Shown here piece after piece: positions 12,802-25,530 of a stretch of DNA of 64,000 bases. Both the position numbers and the translations under genes were made by a program. Under the pieces are notes generated by a model, which worked only from the letters and a program-made list of their open reading frames with translations, was not told where the DNA came from and did no database searches. The DNA is from Erythrophleum ivorense (Eukaryota; Streptophyta; Magnoliopsida; Fabales; Fabaceae): assembly GCA_026724425.1 (NCBI GenBank), contig JAIUCV010000001.1:4908001-4972000 (forward strand), read 5' to 3'. Position 1 is the stretch's first letter, and the number at the start of each line of letters is the position of its first letter.

Positions 12802-15800
12802 ATGGGGAGCAAATGGAAGAAGGCGAAGCTGGCTTTGGGTCTGAATCTGTGTGTCTTTGTTCCCAGAACTTCAGACGACATGGGTTCGCCTCCGGCTACT
12901 GAGGTTTCGGAGAGGTTATCTGACGCTGCTCTGCTTTCACCTGTAAATTTGGATATGACTTCCTCACGATCGAGATCAACCACGCCGGTGGCTTCTTCGC
13001 ACGGTTTAAGGCTGTCGAAAAGTGGGAGCAAATCGTCCAAGGTTGGTCTCCGTCATTGTCCATTTTTTTAATGTTATTGTGGTTGTTTCCGAAATTTCAA
13101 TGAATTTTGATCACCAATATTTCAAACTCCGGAGACTTATGCTGAATCAGATATGGCATGATACCTCACCTGACACTTTAAATACTGCTTGTGGTATTGA
13201 TATCATGTTATATGTCCGTGTCGCCATCCATGCTTTTTGTATTTTGATATGCTGTACTCTGTTTGGTCGCTGAGAAAATGGACTAGCGAGGATTGGAAAA
13301 TGGGACATGAAGAATGGAAAATTTACTGGGCTCAATTTGTTCCAGGCTAAATTTATTTTCTGATTTTACCAAAAAAAATGAGAACCTGGTATAATTATGC
13401 GGAAAATCTCTTTTTTCTAGTTGTGCTCATCCTATTTACCTGCAAATGGAGTGTACGGAAAGTGTTGTAGTGGGATCTGTTGTTTTGGTAAATCGAATTA
13501 CAGTTCTAGAAATTTAACTATACTAGACTGTTGCAGATTGTATGGTTATTATTTTATATAAAAAATAAAAAGATAAAATAAAAGAAGGGGACGGTGTATA
13601 CTGAAATTTGATAATTACCCAAGCAGATGGAAAAATCCTAGAATTTCTCAATTCTCATATTTTAATTTTCTAAAATATTATTACAGTTTCGTATTAGGTA
13701 CTAAGATTTTTTTTTCTTATTTACCTTTGTTTTATTCCTTATTTTCAATAGTGTTATGACATGGGTGGGTAATAGAGCTATCAGCTTTCTTGAATTGTTG
13801 CAAACTGTCGATGTTATGTATATGTGCGTGTTTGTGATTTGAAGTTCTTTTTCATCAATAATGCTCTTTATATAATTGCGTGACCTCATTTTGATATAAT
13901 CGATAACTCCTCGCTTCAATATCGCACTTTGTGTGCACAACGAGTTCTTGTGGACAAGACTTCCTTTTTTTCCTTTTTCTTATGGTCAAGTTTTGCTTTT
14001 TAAGAAAAAAGGATACATGCATGACACCATAACCAGTTTGTTCATTAGTCAAATCATATTAGCAGAATATGAGAGCTAAGCATGAACTGACTTGCTGAGA
14101 ATTTTCTGTTTGTGGTTTAAATTTCTTTGGGCAAGTGTAAAAGCTGCTTTAGTCCCTTTCAGGAGTGTTCATATTTGCCCGACTAAAGACTTGCCTGCTA
14201 CACAAAGAGTATGAAAATCTGCGTGTTTGCAGGTCATATCTTTTGATTGATAATTTATGATCTTTCTTTGGGGAAAAATATTAAAAATTGAAAAAGGAAG
14301 ATGAGAAAGGGAAAGAGATGTTATAACTTATAAAGCAACTTATTATTACCCCTTCGCTTGATGCATGGACTTTGCCTATTTTCTTTCCTTGTCTCAATAG
14401 CTTGGCTCAGCAGTATTAGGAGATAGCTTCTTGATAACATTGAAAAACTAATATCTTTAATCTTTTCATATTAATTTCCTATTATGTCTTTTATAAGCTG
14501 AATAGCTAAAGTGCATAGTTAGACATTTGGTTGAGTTTATCTTAGCTGATTTATTATTTATTATTGTTATCAGATCACTCTACTGCATTTTCGTCCTATG
14601 CTCCTTCCCTACTGTTGGCAAAACTAAACGATTGAAGTCTCTTTTCCTTCTGGGAGGGAAAAAAAATCTATTTAAAATGGTGCTAGCACTAGTTTCATCT
14701 AAGTTGCTTGATTAGTCCCAGAATTTGAAATAATACCTTAACTACAAAATGTTACAGTTGAACGAATAGTAGGTATTTCTTTGGATTGTTTAGATGATAA
14801 GTTAGGGTGCCAGCATTTCCTGCAATATTTTGTATTGCTAGTATTCAGCATTTTCTGTACATTATAGCTATTTTTTTATGTAGAAGCACTCTATATTTGG
14901 TATCTCACAAAGTTTAGTTTATTTACATATGGATTCTGTTTATGAACTTTCTTTTCTTACATGAATGTGTAAAATTGTTTAGATTGAAGTATCTATGCTT
15001 CCTATCTTGACTTTCTTTCTTTTCCGCCTATTCAGCAAACCTGCTCAATATGCTTAACCAAAATGAAACAAGGATGTGGGCATGCTTTATTCACTGCAGA
15101 ATGTTCACATTCCTTCCATTTTCACTGCATTGCTTCAAATGTGAAACACGGAAATCAAATATGTCCAGTATGCCGAGCAAAGTGGAAGGAAATACCCTTA
15201 CTGGGTCCCAGCTTGGATCCTCTCCCGGGCAGGGTTTCCCCAAATGATGCTTTCATGGCTGTTGTCCATGGCCTTCCTCTACCTCCCCCTCGACGAGATT
15301 TGAATCGGCGCCATGTCGTTCCACTGTATCAGGCTCCTGAACCAGGTGTATTTGATGATGATGAATCCTTAGATCACCAACATGTGTTTTCTGGTAAGAG
15401 TGCTGCTGATACAGGTGCCGTTAAAACAATAGAGATTAAAACATACCCTGAAGTATCAGCTACTCCACAGTCAAACTCTTACAGTAACTTCAATGTTTTA
15501 GTCCATCTCAAGGCCACTGCTGTAGCAGCAGCAACCAGAACACAAAACCTCAGTAGAAATCATGCTAGCTCGACACAGGTTTCTCAGACTCTGCGTGCTC
15601 CTGTTGACCTAGTCACAGTGCTTGATATTAGCGGTAGCATGGCTGGCACTAAGCTCGCTCTACTAAAAAGAGCTATGGGATTTGTTATACAGAATTTAGG
15701 CTTGAATGACCGGCTCTCAGTTATTGCTTTCTCTTCTACAGCTCGCCGCCTCTTTCCCCTTCGCAGAATGTCTGACTCTGGGCGGCAACAAGCACTGCAA

Positions 15801-16952
15801 GCTGTTAACTCTTTGGTTGCAAATGGGGGTACAAACATTGCCGAGGGCCTGAGAAAAGGTGCCAAGATAATGGAAGAACGAAGAGAAAAAAATCCAGTTG
15901 CCAGCATAATACTGTTGTCTGATGGGCAAGATACTTACACTGTCGGTGGTTCTGGTGCTAACCATGCACAACCAAACTACCATTTGCTTCTGCCTATGTC
16001 TGTTAGTGGTCATGGTAATTCGGGATTTCAAATTCCTGTGCATGCTTTTGGATTTGGTGCAGATCATGATGCCTCATTAATGCACTCAATTTCAGAGAAT
16101 TCTGGAGGGACTTTTTCTTTCATTGAGACTGAAGCTGTGATACAGGATGCATTTGCACAGTGCATTGGAGGACTTTTGAGTGTTGTGGTTCAAGAGCTGC
16201 AAGTGGGAATTGAATGCATAGATGCAAATGTCGGTCTTGTCTCACTTAAGGCAGGAAGTTATCCAAGCCGTGTCATGGCTGGTGGACGCCAAGGATTAAT
16301 TGATGTTGGAGATTTATATGCTGATGAGGAGAGGGATTTTCTAGTTTCAATTAATGTCCCAGCTGCTTCTGGCAATGAAACATCGTTGATAAAAGTCACA
16401 TGTGTTTACAAGGATTCCTTAACTCAGGAAACAACAATATTGGAAAGTGAAGAAGTAAAATTGGAGAGGCCTGAAAAAGCTGGGCAAGTGATTATGTCGC
16501 TTGAAGTGGACAGACAGCATAACAGGCTTCAAGCAGCTGAGGCCATGGCCCAGGCACGAAGTGCAGCTGAACAGGGAGATTTAACAGGTGCAGTATCAAT
16601 CCTTGAAAATTGCCGAAAGATGCTCTCAGAGACTATTTCAGCCAAATCTCAAGATCGCCTTTGTGTTGCACTGGATGCCGAACTCAAGGAAATGCAAGAG
16701 AGGATGGTGAGTCGGCACGTGTATGAAGCGTCAGGGAGAGCATATATTCTTTCTGGACTGAGTTCTCACTCTTGGCAAAGAGCAACAGCAAGGGGTGATT
16801 CCACCGATAGTGCAAGTCTCGTTCAAGCATATCAGACCCCATCGATGGCTGAGATGCTTACTCGATCTCAAGCCTCATTTGTAGGTAGTCCATCAGGCCA
16901 GAGGCTTCTCCAACCATTGTTGTCGTACAGATCACAAACAAAGCCAAGGTAA
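12802..16952 (+). CDS. WAV3-like RING-H2 / VWA-domain E3 ubiquitin ligase
   Basis: Two coding exons, 12802-13041 and 15036-16952, join in phase 0 across a GT-AG intron (AAG|GTTGGT ... TTCAG|CAA) and give 718 aa. Residues 1-80 (exon 1) are a basic, Ser/Thr-rich leader beginning MGSKWKKAKLALG. A RING-H2 finger starts exon 2: C83-x2-C86-x16-C103-x-H105-x2-H108-x2-C111-x11-C123-x2-C126. A von Willebrand factor A domain follows, with an intact MIDAS: DISGS at 277-281, T346 in GGTNIAEGL and D376 in LLSDGQD. The C-terminal third has the Ala/Arg-rich helical stretch (around DRQHNRLQAAEAMAQARSAA, 572 onward) typical of the Vwaint region. This order is that of Arabidopsis WAVY GROWTH 3 and its homologues WAVH1/WAVH2 and EDA40, which are E3 ligases acting in root gravitropism and auxin responses. 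The family is about 700 aa, so the model looks complete. The start is the first ATG after the TATA box and CT-rich leader and matches the family's N-terminus. Which paralogue it is cannot be decided here. Confidence 0.93.
13042..15035 (+). other. Intron 1 of the WAV3-like gene
   Basis: A 1994-bp GT-AG intron splits the N-terminal leader from the RING finger, so the first Cys of the RING lies three codons into exon 2. No nested gene or clear transposon was recognised in it. Open frames on both strands are short and low-complexity. Confidence 0.88.
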
Positions 16953-17116
16953 TCTAATAGGAATTTTGTGTAAAAGAATCATCTTCAAAGCAGCTTTTCC
17001 AGTACTTTTTCCCCTTTCTTGCTTGTAAAAAAATTGGGGTGGAGGGTGGTAAATGGGAGAGATGAACACAAGGTTTATTTGAGCTGTGATTTTGTTGTTT
17101 AATGAATGTATAAATG

Positions 17117-17122
17117 AATAAA
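17117..17122 (+). terminator. Probable poly(A) signal AATAAA of the WAV3-like gene
   Basis: A canonical AATAAA lies 165 bp after the stop codon, preceded by TG/T-rich sequence (about 17085-17110) that could be the far-upstream element. The 3'UTR would be about 180-200 nt. Confidence 0.5.
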
Positions 17123-17939
17123 ATTGAGGAAAGGGTGGAAGGTAATATTCAAGGGGATAAATGAAGAAAAGGATGGTAGATAGGAATTTACTACATTATG
17201 TTTCTTATTTCTTTTTGGAGAGAAGGGGATGGGGGTTTCAGGGGAAATTCTTACATATGATGCATTGGCTAGCTATACATCGATCCAATGAAAAGTTATC
17301 GAAATGGGTGCTTCAGGTGATGGGATCCACTGACCCACCATTTTAATGAGCTTCTATACTGACTTCTCGCGCCAACTGGTTGTGCAAAGGGTGTATGTAA
17401 GAATCTCTCTGGGTTAAGGTTTTTCTTCTGTATTTTATTTTCTTTCCCCCAATTATGTAGTTTTTTGGAGGGTGATGTACATAAAGAGGAAAGAGGAATG
17501 GGCTTTTTTCTGAGAAACCTGGGTATAAAAGTTTGTGTTTGTGCAAATGGCTGGGATGAACTCATGAGTTAATATATAAGTTTCTTCGGATCTTTTCAAA
17601 GTTGTTGTCTATTGAGTACTTGGGATGTAGCATGTCTCTTTCTCTTAGGCATGAAGATGCGAACCTGACAAGTGATTACATCTGAGATGGTTCTACTTAA
17701 ATTTTTCCTTCTAAATTCATGCAGCCACAAGTCGAGTCTCACTGGTTTGTGCATTTAAAAGTTGTTCAACTATCTTCATTCAACATAAAGTGTATATACA
17801 TATATGTATATATATATAATTTAGAATTATTTTGATTAGTTTTTTCGTTAATTCTGTTAATGAAAATGTCACTTCAAATTCTGTTATTTTATATTTTTAA
17901 ACAAATAGAATTATAATATCAATATGTGACAAATGACAG
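17123..17939. other. Intergenic DNA, no gene seen
   Basis: This may include alternative 3'UTR sequence of the upstream gene, since composition is still mixed up to about 17750. After that it becomes AT-rich, with an imperfect (TA)n around 17790-17818. No coding exon was recognised on either strand. Confidence 0.5.
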
Positions 17940-18479
17940 TGTCACACCCGAAAATGCAACTGCGCGGCGTCAAATCAAAATCGAAATTAAAAATATTAGA
18001 ATCGCCACCAAATTTTTATTTTTGAAAAGGTAAAATTTTGGAAGAAAACTTTTTTAGTTTGGAAAAATGGCCTACAAACCAAATACGAGTTCGAGAGTCA
18101 ATTGTGAGTAGGGAAAGTGTTAGACACCGCACAACACCCGTTATTAAAAATGGTTACCTTAAATTAGTTGTACAAAGTTTATATGGCCTCTATTTTATTT
18201 TCATTCTCTTTAATAAATCATATGTAAAGTAGAAGGAAATACTTGAGGGAATAAAGTTGAAAGAAAGAAAATTAAGAGTACAACATAAAAGAATTTAAAG
18301 AGTAAAAGAAGTAAAAAGGGAATAAAATTAAACGTAAAATCAAATGAAAAGAAATTAACGAAATAAAACTAAAAGAAAAGATTTATTTGCAAATGCGGAT
18401 TTAACCTAGGATCAGAGCCTAGAACCTATGGACCCTCCAGAAAAGGTCAAAGTCCACATAGTTCGACCCAAATTATATT

Positions 18480-18970
18480 TATCAATTGGTATTTTGTTCT
18501 TTGTTTTTTTTATTTTCCTGTTTTTTCCTTGTTTTTTTTTTATGTTCTTGTTTTGTTTTTTTTTTGTTTTGGAATTTTTTCCCCTTTTTTATTTTTTATT
18601 AATGATTCTCTTTTGTGTTTTTTTGGTTTTGTTATTTATTATTATCTTTTATATACCCTTTTTGTTGTTTTTTTTTTGTTTCTCTTTCATTTTTTTAATG
18701 TCATTGAAATTTATTTTTTTTCTTTTGAATTTTGATTTTTTTTGGTTGTATTTGACCTTTAATTTCTTTAGTTTTTTTTTTCTTTATCGTTTTGACCCCT
18801 TTTTGCTTCTTGTTGTTTTGTTTTGTTTTTGTTTACCATTTGATTTTTTGTTTTTAGGCTTTAACGATTATTATTATTTTATTATTTTGATTTGTTTTTG
18901 TTTGCTTGTTTATTTTTTGTCTTCTTATTTATCTTTGTTTTTTGTTGTTTATCAATTTCATTATTTTGGA
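18480..18970. repeat. T-rich low-complexity tract
   Basis: About 490 bp with T far in excess of A on the + strand. It stays open as a 183-codon frame (18428-18979) of almost only F, L, I, V, Y and C, which is a composition artefact rather than a membrane protein. It lies inside the candidate LTR-type repeat. Confidence 0.8.
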
Positions 18971-21124
18971 AAGAACTAAAAATTGTTTAGACTTTTGCAA
19001 ACAAATAGCTTTGAAAGTGATTTAAAGATTTTTGTTTGTGAGAACTAGATTCTCTAATTTTTGATATGGGCCATGGAAACGAAAAATCTATTGATAAAAC
19101 TTTTCACAACCCAATAAAGTGGCTGAAGAGACTTATTGTCACACACAACAATTTGGTTAACTTCTGCATGCCTGAAAAGTCATAATGCCCCATATGACCA
19201 TTTCAAAAAACGGAAAATGAAAAAGGGATAAAGATTCAAATAATAATAAAAATGCTATAAGCGTAAAAACCTCTGTGCTCATATGTTCTTTATGTTCAAA
19301 TAATACATCTGTATTGTTTTGAATGTTATTTATAAATTATCCATTGAGGAGATTCAGAAGGACCTATCCACGTCTATGACTTTCAATTTTGGGACAAGAT
19401 TCTTCTCAAGTAAAAAGATATTTATCTGGCTATTGTCTTTATTTTTATTATATATATATATATATATATATTGCTTTTCATCATTTTTTTTGATATAATA
19501 CAAAACTTTCATATTTTGAATAACTTTTCCCATCTTCATTCGTGTTTTCATCTCTTTTTTTTTCTAATCTTTTTTTGTTTTTTTGTTTTTGCTTTTTGTT
19601 TTGATTTTAATTTTTTCTTTGTTATTTTAGATCTTTTTTTTGTTTTAGGAATTTTATTCTTAATAAAAAAAATCAATTTGATATGAACAATTAAGGTGTT
19701 CCAAATTTGCTAATTGCATCATTCGAACGACATAGGTGCCCACAGAAACTTATTGTCACACGTGGCCCCCACCAATATTTTAGGGCCGAGGAGATACAAG
19801 ATCTCACACGGTTACTTTAAAAAGAATAAAAAAACTAAAAAAAATGTTTACAAACATTCAACATGGTGTGTGCTTTTGTGTTCGATTAATACTATTCAAA
19901 ACATATTCATATATTGATTTCTGTGTATAAATAGAAAAGGAAAACCATATGATGTCTCGTCCTCCCATCTCTAAGGGTAGCCTCCCACTCCTTTGCTTTC
20001 ATAAGGTCGCAGGCCTCCTCCAGGTCATGAACTGCCAAGACATGGGTCTCGCACAAGGAAAGCAAAATGTGCATTAGTTTCTATGAAAAACTATTTGCAT
20101 CTCAGGTGCATAATATCCATAAACTACATATAAGATCAACAAGCCTATTTGGCATTCTAGCAAATAAAATAAATAAATAAAAAGATCTTCACGATGGAAT
20201 TCCAGCAAATATACCCACAAACTCCACTCCCATTAGAGGCTATTGAAGGAACATTTGTCCAATGATAAGGAAACACAAGTGCGCACAAATCTTATAACAA
20301 CAGGACCTATAACTGGTGCCCACACAAAGGGGCAAAAACCAGAGCATAAGATGCCAAATAAGAATAAACTGCACAGGTCTTGTTCCTTATGTCAACTCAT
20401 CCATCAGTAATGGTGTTCAAACCAGAACAGGGAAGACATGCAAAAGGCAAAATAAAACTGAGCAGCCCATGAACCCATACGAACTAAAAAGTGGATTAGA
20501 AAATATATCCCTATACTAGCGGAAAAAAAAATTAAATGGTTCACAACAGCCTCTGAATCCCAGTCTCATATTAATGGCAGAACACAGCAGCAAGAAACAC
20601 TAGCCCAATTCAAATAAGAATACCAAACTGCACGAAGTCCAAATCCCCTATTCAGGAGCCAAAGCAACAAAGCATCAGAACATACATATAAATAATGGAA
20701 CATGAACACCAATGAGCCACATCCATTTTAACCTATTCTCATATCCAACCCCACAACAAAAAATACTATAACAGATTTAGAATCACAATTAGGGTAACAA
20801 CAAATGAAAAAAAAAAAAAAAGAATGATTCTCCCAATAAAAGGGGTAGGACTTCATCAGGACAACATATGAATATGGAAGTTCCTGAAAACCTCCTTCAG
20901 GTAGACATATTCAGCATATTAACTTTCAATCCAGGCCAAACCAATAGAATTAAAACTCAAACCAATAGAGATCATAATAGGCATATGCATATCGAAGGAC
21001 AACATAGAGACAGAACAGATTAACGGTATTCCTACGCCAGTAAAAAAAAATTACAAAATCCAGGGCATCAGAAATAAAAAGAATTCATGAACTCAGCAAC
21101 CTTAATGTAATGCCGAAAAGAAAT

Positions 21125-21144
21125 ATATATATATATATATATAT
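21125..21144. repeat. (AT)n microsatellite
   Basis: About 10 AT units inside the candidate LTR-type repeat. Confidence 0.85.
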
Positions 21145-21279
21145 TCAATCTATGATGAAGCTCATGGTAAAAACTATGCAAGAAAAGGAGTTCAAAATCT
21201 GAACATGATAAGCACAAATTACTGAGATTAGGTTTCCATTAGAGGCATATTCATCCATACACATAATCAGTGTTTGAAT

Positions 21280-22430
21280 TATGGAGAGAAATCAGTACCT
21301 CTATTCTTGCGGCTTTCCTTTTTCATTCTCTTCTGTAGCTCGAAAATCACCCAGCAGAAAAGCCTCCCCACCATCTTTCTCCTTCTCTCTGTGTTTTTTT
21401 TTCTCGTCGAATCCATTTCTCTGCTCGACAAGATGCCATGCCAGGAAACCCCCTCTGTCTCTCACTCTCAGTCTCTTCACCTCTTACTCAGAAGCCCCTT
21501 CTCCATCTTAGAGGCCCATTCTCTCGCCCACTCTTTGGGAATCTCTTCTCTCCGTCGATCTCTCGCTTCCTCTCCGCCTCCGATTTTTTTCGGTCCCCTC
21601 GTCGCCCTCTATCTTTGAATCAGAAAATCCCTTCCTTCGTTTTCTCCTTCTCCGAAAACCCCTTTTCTCCAGAACCTCATTCCTCTCCCAGTTTTCCATT
21701 CTCAAAATTCCCCTCGTCTCAATCTTTTTTCTCTCCTTCATGTTCTCTCCCTTCGATCTCTGTTCGAATCCCCTTCTGTTTTTTCGAATCCGAAAATCTC
21801 TTCCTCCCCTCGATTTTTTGTTGCTTCCCCACTGTTCTCTCCTTCACTCTCGGTTTCCCTCTATCCGAAATCCCTAAATCAGCTGGCTCCCCTTTTCTGT
21901 TTCTCGCTCTCTTTCTTCCCCAGATCAGAATACCCTTCTCGCCTCTGTTCGCACTCCGGTCTCTTCTTTTATCTCGAATGTCAGCCTCCTCCCTCTAATC
22001 CGAAAATCGCTACCTTTTTCCTGTCTCTTCCCTCTCTGTCTATTTTTTTTTCCTTCAATTCCTCTCTGCCTTGGTCTTTTTCGACCTTTCTGTCGCTCTG
22101 AATCTCCTTCCATTTTTTTCGGACCCCTTCTCCAATCCTCCTTTTTTCTAATGCTCTCCCTCGCTTTTTATCGATTCGAAATCCCTCAAACAGAAGCCCC
22201 CCTTCCTTTGTGAGTCTATGGTGTTTTGTTTCTTTTTTTGCGTCCCTCTGTGAGTGTTTCTTTTCTGTCTCTCTCCCGTGGGTTGCCTCCCTCGTCTCAG
22301 TCCTCTGTTCCTCAGCTTTTTCCTCTTTTATGTTTTTGTGCATCCTGTTTGTGTGTCTTGCTGCTAGAGTCGCATGTGAGTGGTCATTTTTTGCCTTCAT
22401 CCTTGTTCTCCGCAGCGATCAGAAGGGTCT
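21280..22430. repeat. Polypyrimidine (CT-rich) tract
   Basis: More than 1 kb in which the + strand is dominated by C and T. Open frames in several phases translate to Ser/Phe/Pro/Leu-rich sequence on + and Arg/Lys/Glu-rich sequence on -, with no family motif. Such tracts occur in leader or LTR regions of some plant retroelements. I see no reason to call a gene. Confidence 0.75.
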
Positions 22431-22434
22431 GGGT

Positions 22435-22460
22435 CAAAACGCAGGGTTACCTGCGTTTTG
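22435..22460. repeat. Perfect 11-bp hairpin CAAAACGCAGG-GTTA-CCTGCGTTTTG
   Basis: The two 11-bp arms are exact reverse complements around a 4-nt loop, with GGG before and CCC after nearly extending the stem. It lies near the 3' part of the candidate LTR-type repeat. Palindromes built on AAAACG...CGTTTT are familiar in plant LTRs and promoters. Function is unknown. Confidence 0.85.
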
Positions 22461-25417
22461 GCCCTTTTACATTTTTTATATTACATATTTATTTTTTTTA
22501 TTTTGGTTTTGATTTTTTTTTTTGCTTGAAGCTAATGGATCAGATTTAGGAGAGTTGGGCTGTAGTTTTTTTTTATTTGGGACAGGATTTAGTAAAAATG
22601 GGCTTGTGTTAACTTGGACTTTTTTTTTTGAAATATTTTCTCTTAATCCTTAAAATTTATATATATATATATATATATATTAATTTTCTTTTTCTCTTTT
22701 CTCTTTTTTTATTTTATTTTTTCTTTTGGTTTTTTTTCATTTTTTTATTTTTTCATTTTCTCCTAATTTTCTATTTTCTCTTTTTTTTTGTTAATTTGAT
22801 TTCTCTTTTTTTTTTTGTATTTCTGTTAATTTGATTTTGTTATTATTTTTGTAGCTTATCCGGACAAAATACGGTATTCATAGACAACATTTAACATGAT
22901 GCATCCATCAATAGAATTAAAGAGAAAATAAATAGAAGGGTTTAAATTTTAAAGAGTGACAGTTAAAGGGATTTTTTTTAAATTTTAAAAATTGAAAGAG
23001 TATTTACAAATAATTTGAAGTTAAAAAGAAAAAAGATACTTCCATTTTCCCCTTATAAATAATCTAGTATTGTTTTAAATGTATAAGCATAAACTTTGAT
23101 CCTCCTTGGTTACATTAAATTGGTAATATAAAAGAAAAATACCTTCAGCTCCTCTCCTTAGAAGGCAAGGGTGAGTCAATGATATAAAGTCTCAGTCATG
23201 TTAATAAAACTAATAGTATGTTTTTTTGGTTACACAATAATATAAGAGTCTAAATCTAAGATCATTCGTGATACTACCAACCTCCTCGCAACTGACTATC
23301 ATCTAATATCTTTTTCTTTTCTCTTTTGTCCCTCTTGGTAGAAAGTAAGAAAGAGAAAAGCCTTGGCTTTTTCCCCATAATAATATACTAAAGGCATATT
23401 GGATACAAAGAATAAAAGAGAATTACTTTGAAAGAAGGAATAGAAAATAATTCTAATGATATAAATAACTCTTGTACTCTTATTTTAAAAATTAATAAAA
23501 AAGTGATGAAATATTATTGAATAATAATTACAATGACATAATAGATATTATATAAAATTAATAAAAAAGGAATACTTTCCTATAGTCTAACTAAATGGGT
23601 TGTAAGAATAAAGGCTTTTTTTTAAATGATGAATTGCCTCTAAATTGTCACCTTTGTAATGAGTCTTTATTTTCTTTTTCTTTTTTTAAGATCTTACCAT
23701 TTTAGTACTCGAGTTAAAATAGTTAGTCCATAAGAGAACACATTTTATGCTTTTTTTTTTTTCCTTTTTTTAATATTTACATATTTGTTTTCAATTGGCC
23801 ATTATTTGCATTTAGAAAATAAAAAGTAGGTAAAATGGAATGCGCGTTCAAGTTTTTTTTTTGTGTGGCTTGTTTGGCATATAAAAGGAAACTGATTTCC
23901 TTTCTAGTGCACAAAAATGAGACATACAAGATCTATTATATTTTTGTTATCATTACTTAATAACATTTATCTTTTTCTATTATTTCTTTCTTTGCTTAGG
24001 AGCATGAGTGTCATTTGTCATTTATTTTTTAAATTTTTTCTTTTTTCATATATAACATTTTATATATCAAACAAATAAGTAATAACTTAATAAATTAGAA
24101 ATTAAAAAAATTGAGATTTAGTTGTAATGCCAAAAATAAATAAATATTTAAAATTTAAGAACTAGAAATAATAATAATAAACCAATTCAAATAAATTAAG
24201 TTCAAAACTATAACTTTTAATAAACTTTCTCCCTAGCCTTTCATTTTTTTTCCACATTTGCTATTAGACCCATTTGGTAATTTTTTCCAGAAGATGAGGC
24301 CAAAAAGTGTCCACATAGCTAACCTTTTTATCACCTCTATTCTGCCTCATTTCTCTACATACTTTGGTTCGATTGTGTCTTCAATCGTGCTTTCTCCTAC
24401 TTGCTTCTTGATCTTCTAAGTGAGCAAAGTGTTGTTTTGTGCTATTCCTTGAAGGCTTCTTGAAACTGAGAAGCTCATTCTTTTTCTCCCTTGCCTTTGA
24501 TAATTTCTGCTCCCTCTTCATGTGACTTCTGATCTCTATTCTTTCAATCGCAACGTTGCCCAAATTTGGAGTGATTTGTCCCAGTCTAGTAACATATCCT
24601 TGTAAGCTCACTAAATTCCATCACCCTACATCATCAGATCTCGAGTTCCCTTCACTCTCAACACACCATAGCTCTGTTTTGCCATTTTTGATGCAAAAGG
24701 CTGCAACATCTCTTACCTTTCAATTTTGTGATTGCTTTTTTAGCTACTATAAGGAGCCCAAAAGTGTGGGAGAGTTGTAGGAACTTCAATTCTGTCTATT
24801 GCCTACAAGTTCAACTCATTTTCTTCCATTCTGTTCAATAAATATCACCCCATTTTGCTGTCCTTGTGGTGTTTCAAGTATGATTTTGTTCTTTTGGAGG
24901 CAACCGTGGTTAGTGGGTTTTGGTGGGGATAGCAAGAGGTTAGACGAGTGCCCGATAATTCCTGTTATAACCTTCAACCCCTATGGAATGTTTTCAGACT
25001 TTTCTCATTAGAGGAAATTAAGAGTAGCTCAGTGATGAATGGATTGAAAACTATTTCACATAATCATGATAACTTTTTAATTTTTTTCCCTATCTTAAAT
25101 TCTTCAATTTCTTGTTTGTTATTTGCGTGTCCATTAGGACAAGCTTCCTAAGGAGTATTTTCTTGCATATGAATATTTAGATATCATATCTTTTAAATTC
25201 TGTTATGTGAAAATGTGATTGTGTTATTAAGTTGAATATGAATTTGTATGTCATTCTGCGTGTTATTTTGGAAAAAGGATACACCAAAAGATTTATTTCA
25301 ATACATTGATGTCAAACTTGCTCAAATAATTTATAGTTATGAAATATTATATGTTAAATTGTGAAACATTATGGTGAATTTTATTTGGGAGATTTTTGTC
25401 TATGCACTGCATTTATT

Positions 25418-25530
<113 letters not shown>

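Larger units (their letters stand above)
17940..22886. mobile_element. Candidate non-coding LTR-type / LARD-like repeat (~4.9 kb)
   Basis: The block opens with TGTCACACCCG and closes with ...TATTCATAGACA, the TG...CA ends expected of an LTR element. Near its start it carries the strings AATCGCCACCAAA (from about 18001) and GGGAAAGTGTTAGACACC (from about 18110). From memory, variants of these recur in a widespread unclassified eudicot LTR-associated repeat. The interior has very T-rich (18480-18970, 19550-19680, 22680-22860) and CT-rich (21280-22430) tracts, a repeated 14-mer ACTTATTGTCACAC (19131 and 19748) and a perfect hairpin at 22435-22460. No gag/pol frames, primer-binding site, second LTR or 5-bp target duplication was found. 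It may be a large solo LTR, a LARD, or a composite. Confidence 0.45.

Noticed and set aside
12666..13040. 124-codon minus-strand frame across exon 1 of the WAV3-like gene
   Set aside because: It is antisense to a well-supported exon and promoter region, with no recognisable domain.
15584..16067. Minus-strand frames of 107 and 116 codons
   Set aside because: They are antisense shadows of the VWA-domain exon.
18428..18979. 183-codon open frame, apparently a hydrophobic multi-pass membrane protein
   Set aside because: It is a by-product of a T-rich low-complexity tract: nearly all F, L, I, V, Y and C, with no polar loops, no family motif and a second overlapping open frame in another phase.
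21438..21998. 186-codon Ser/Pro/Phe-rich frame
   Set aside because: It is a polypyrimidine tract open in several phases and, on the other strand, as an Arg/Glu/Lys-rich frame (21981-22400). No domain, and it lies inside a candidate repeat.
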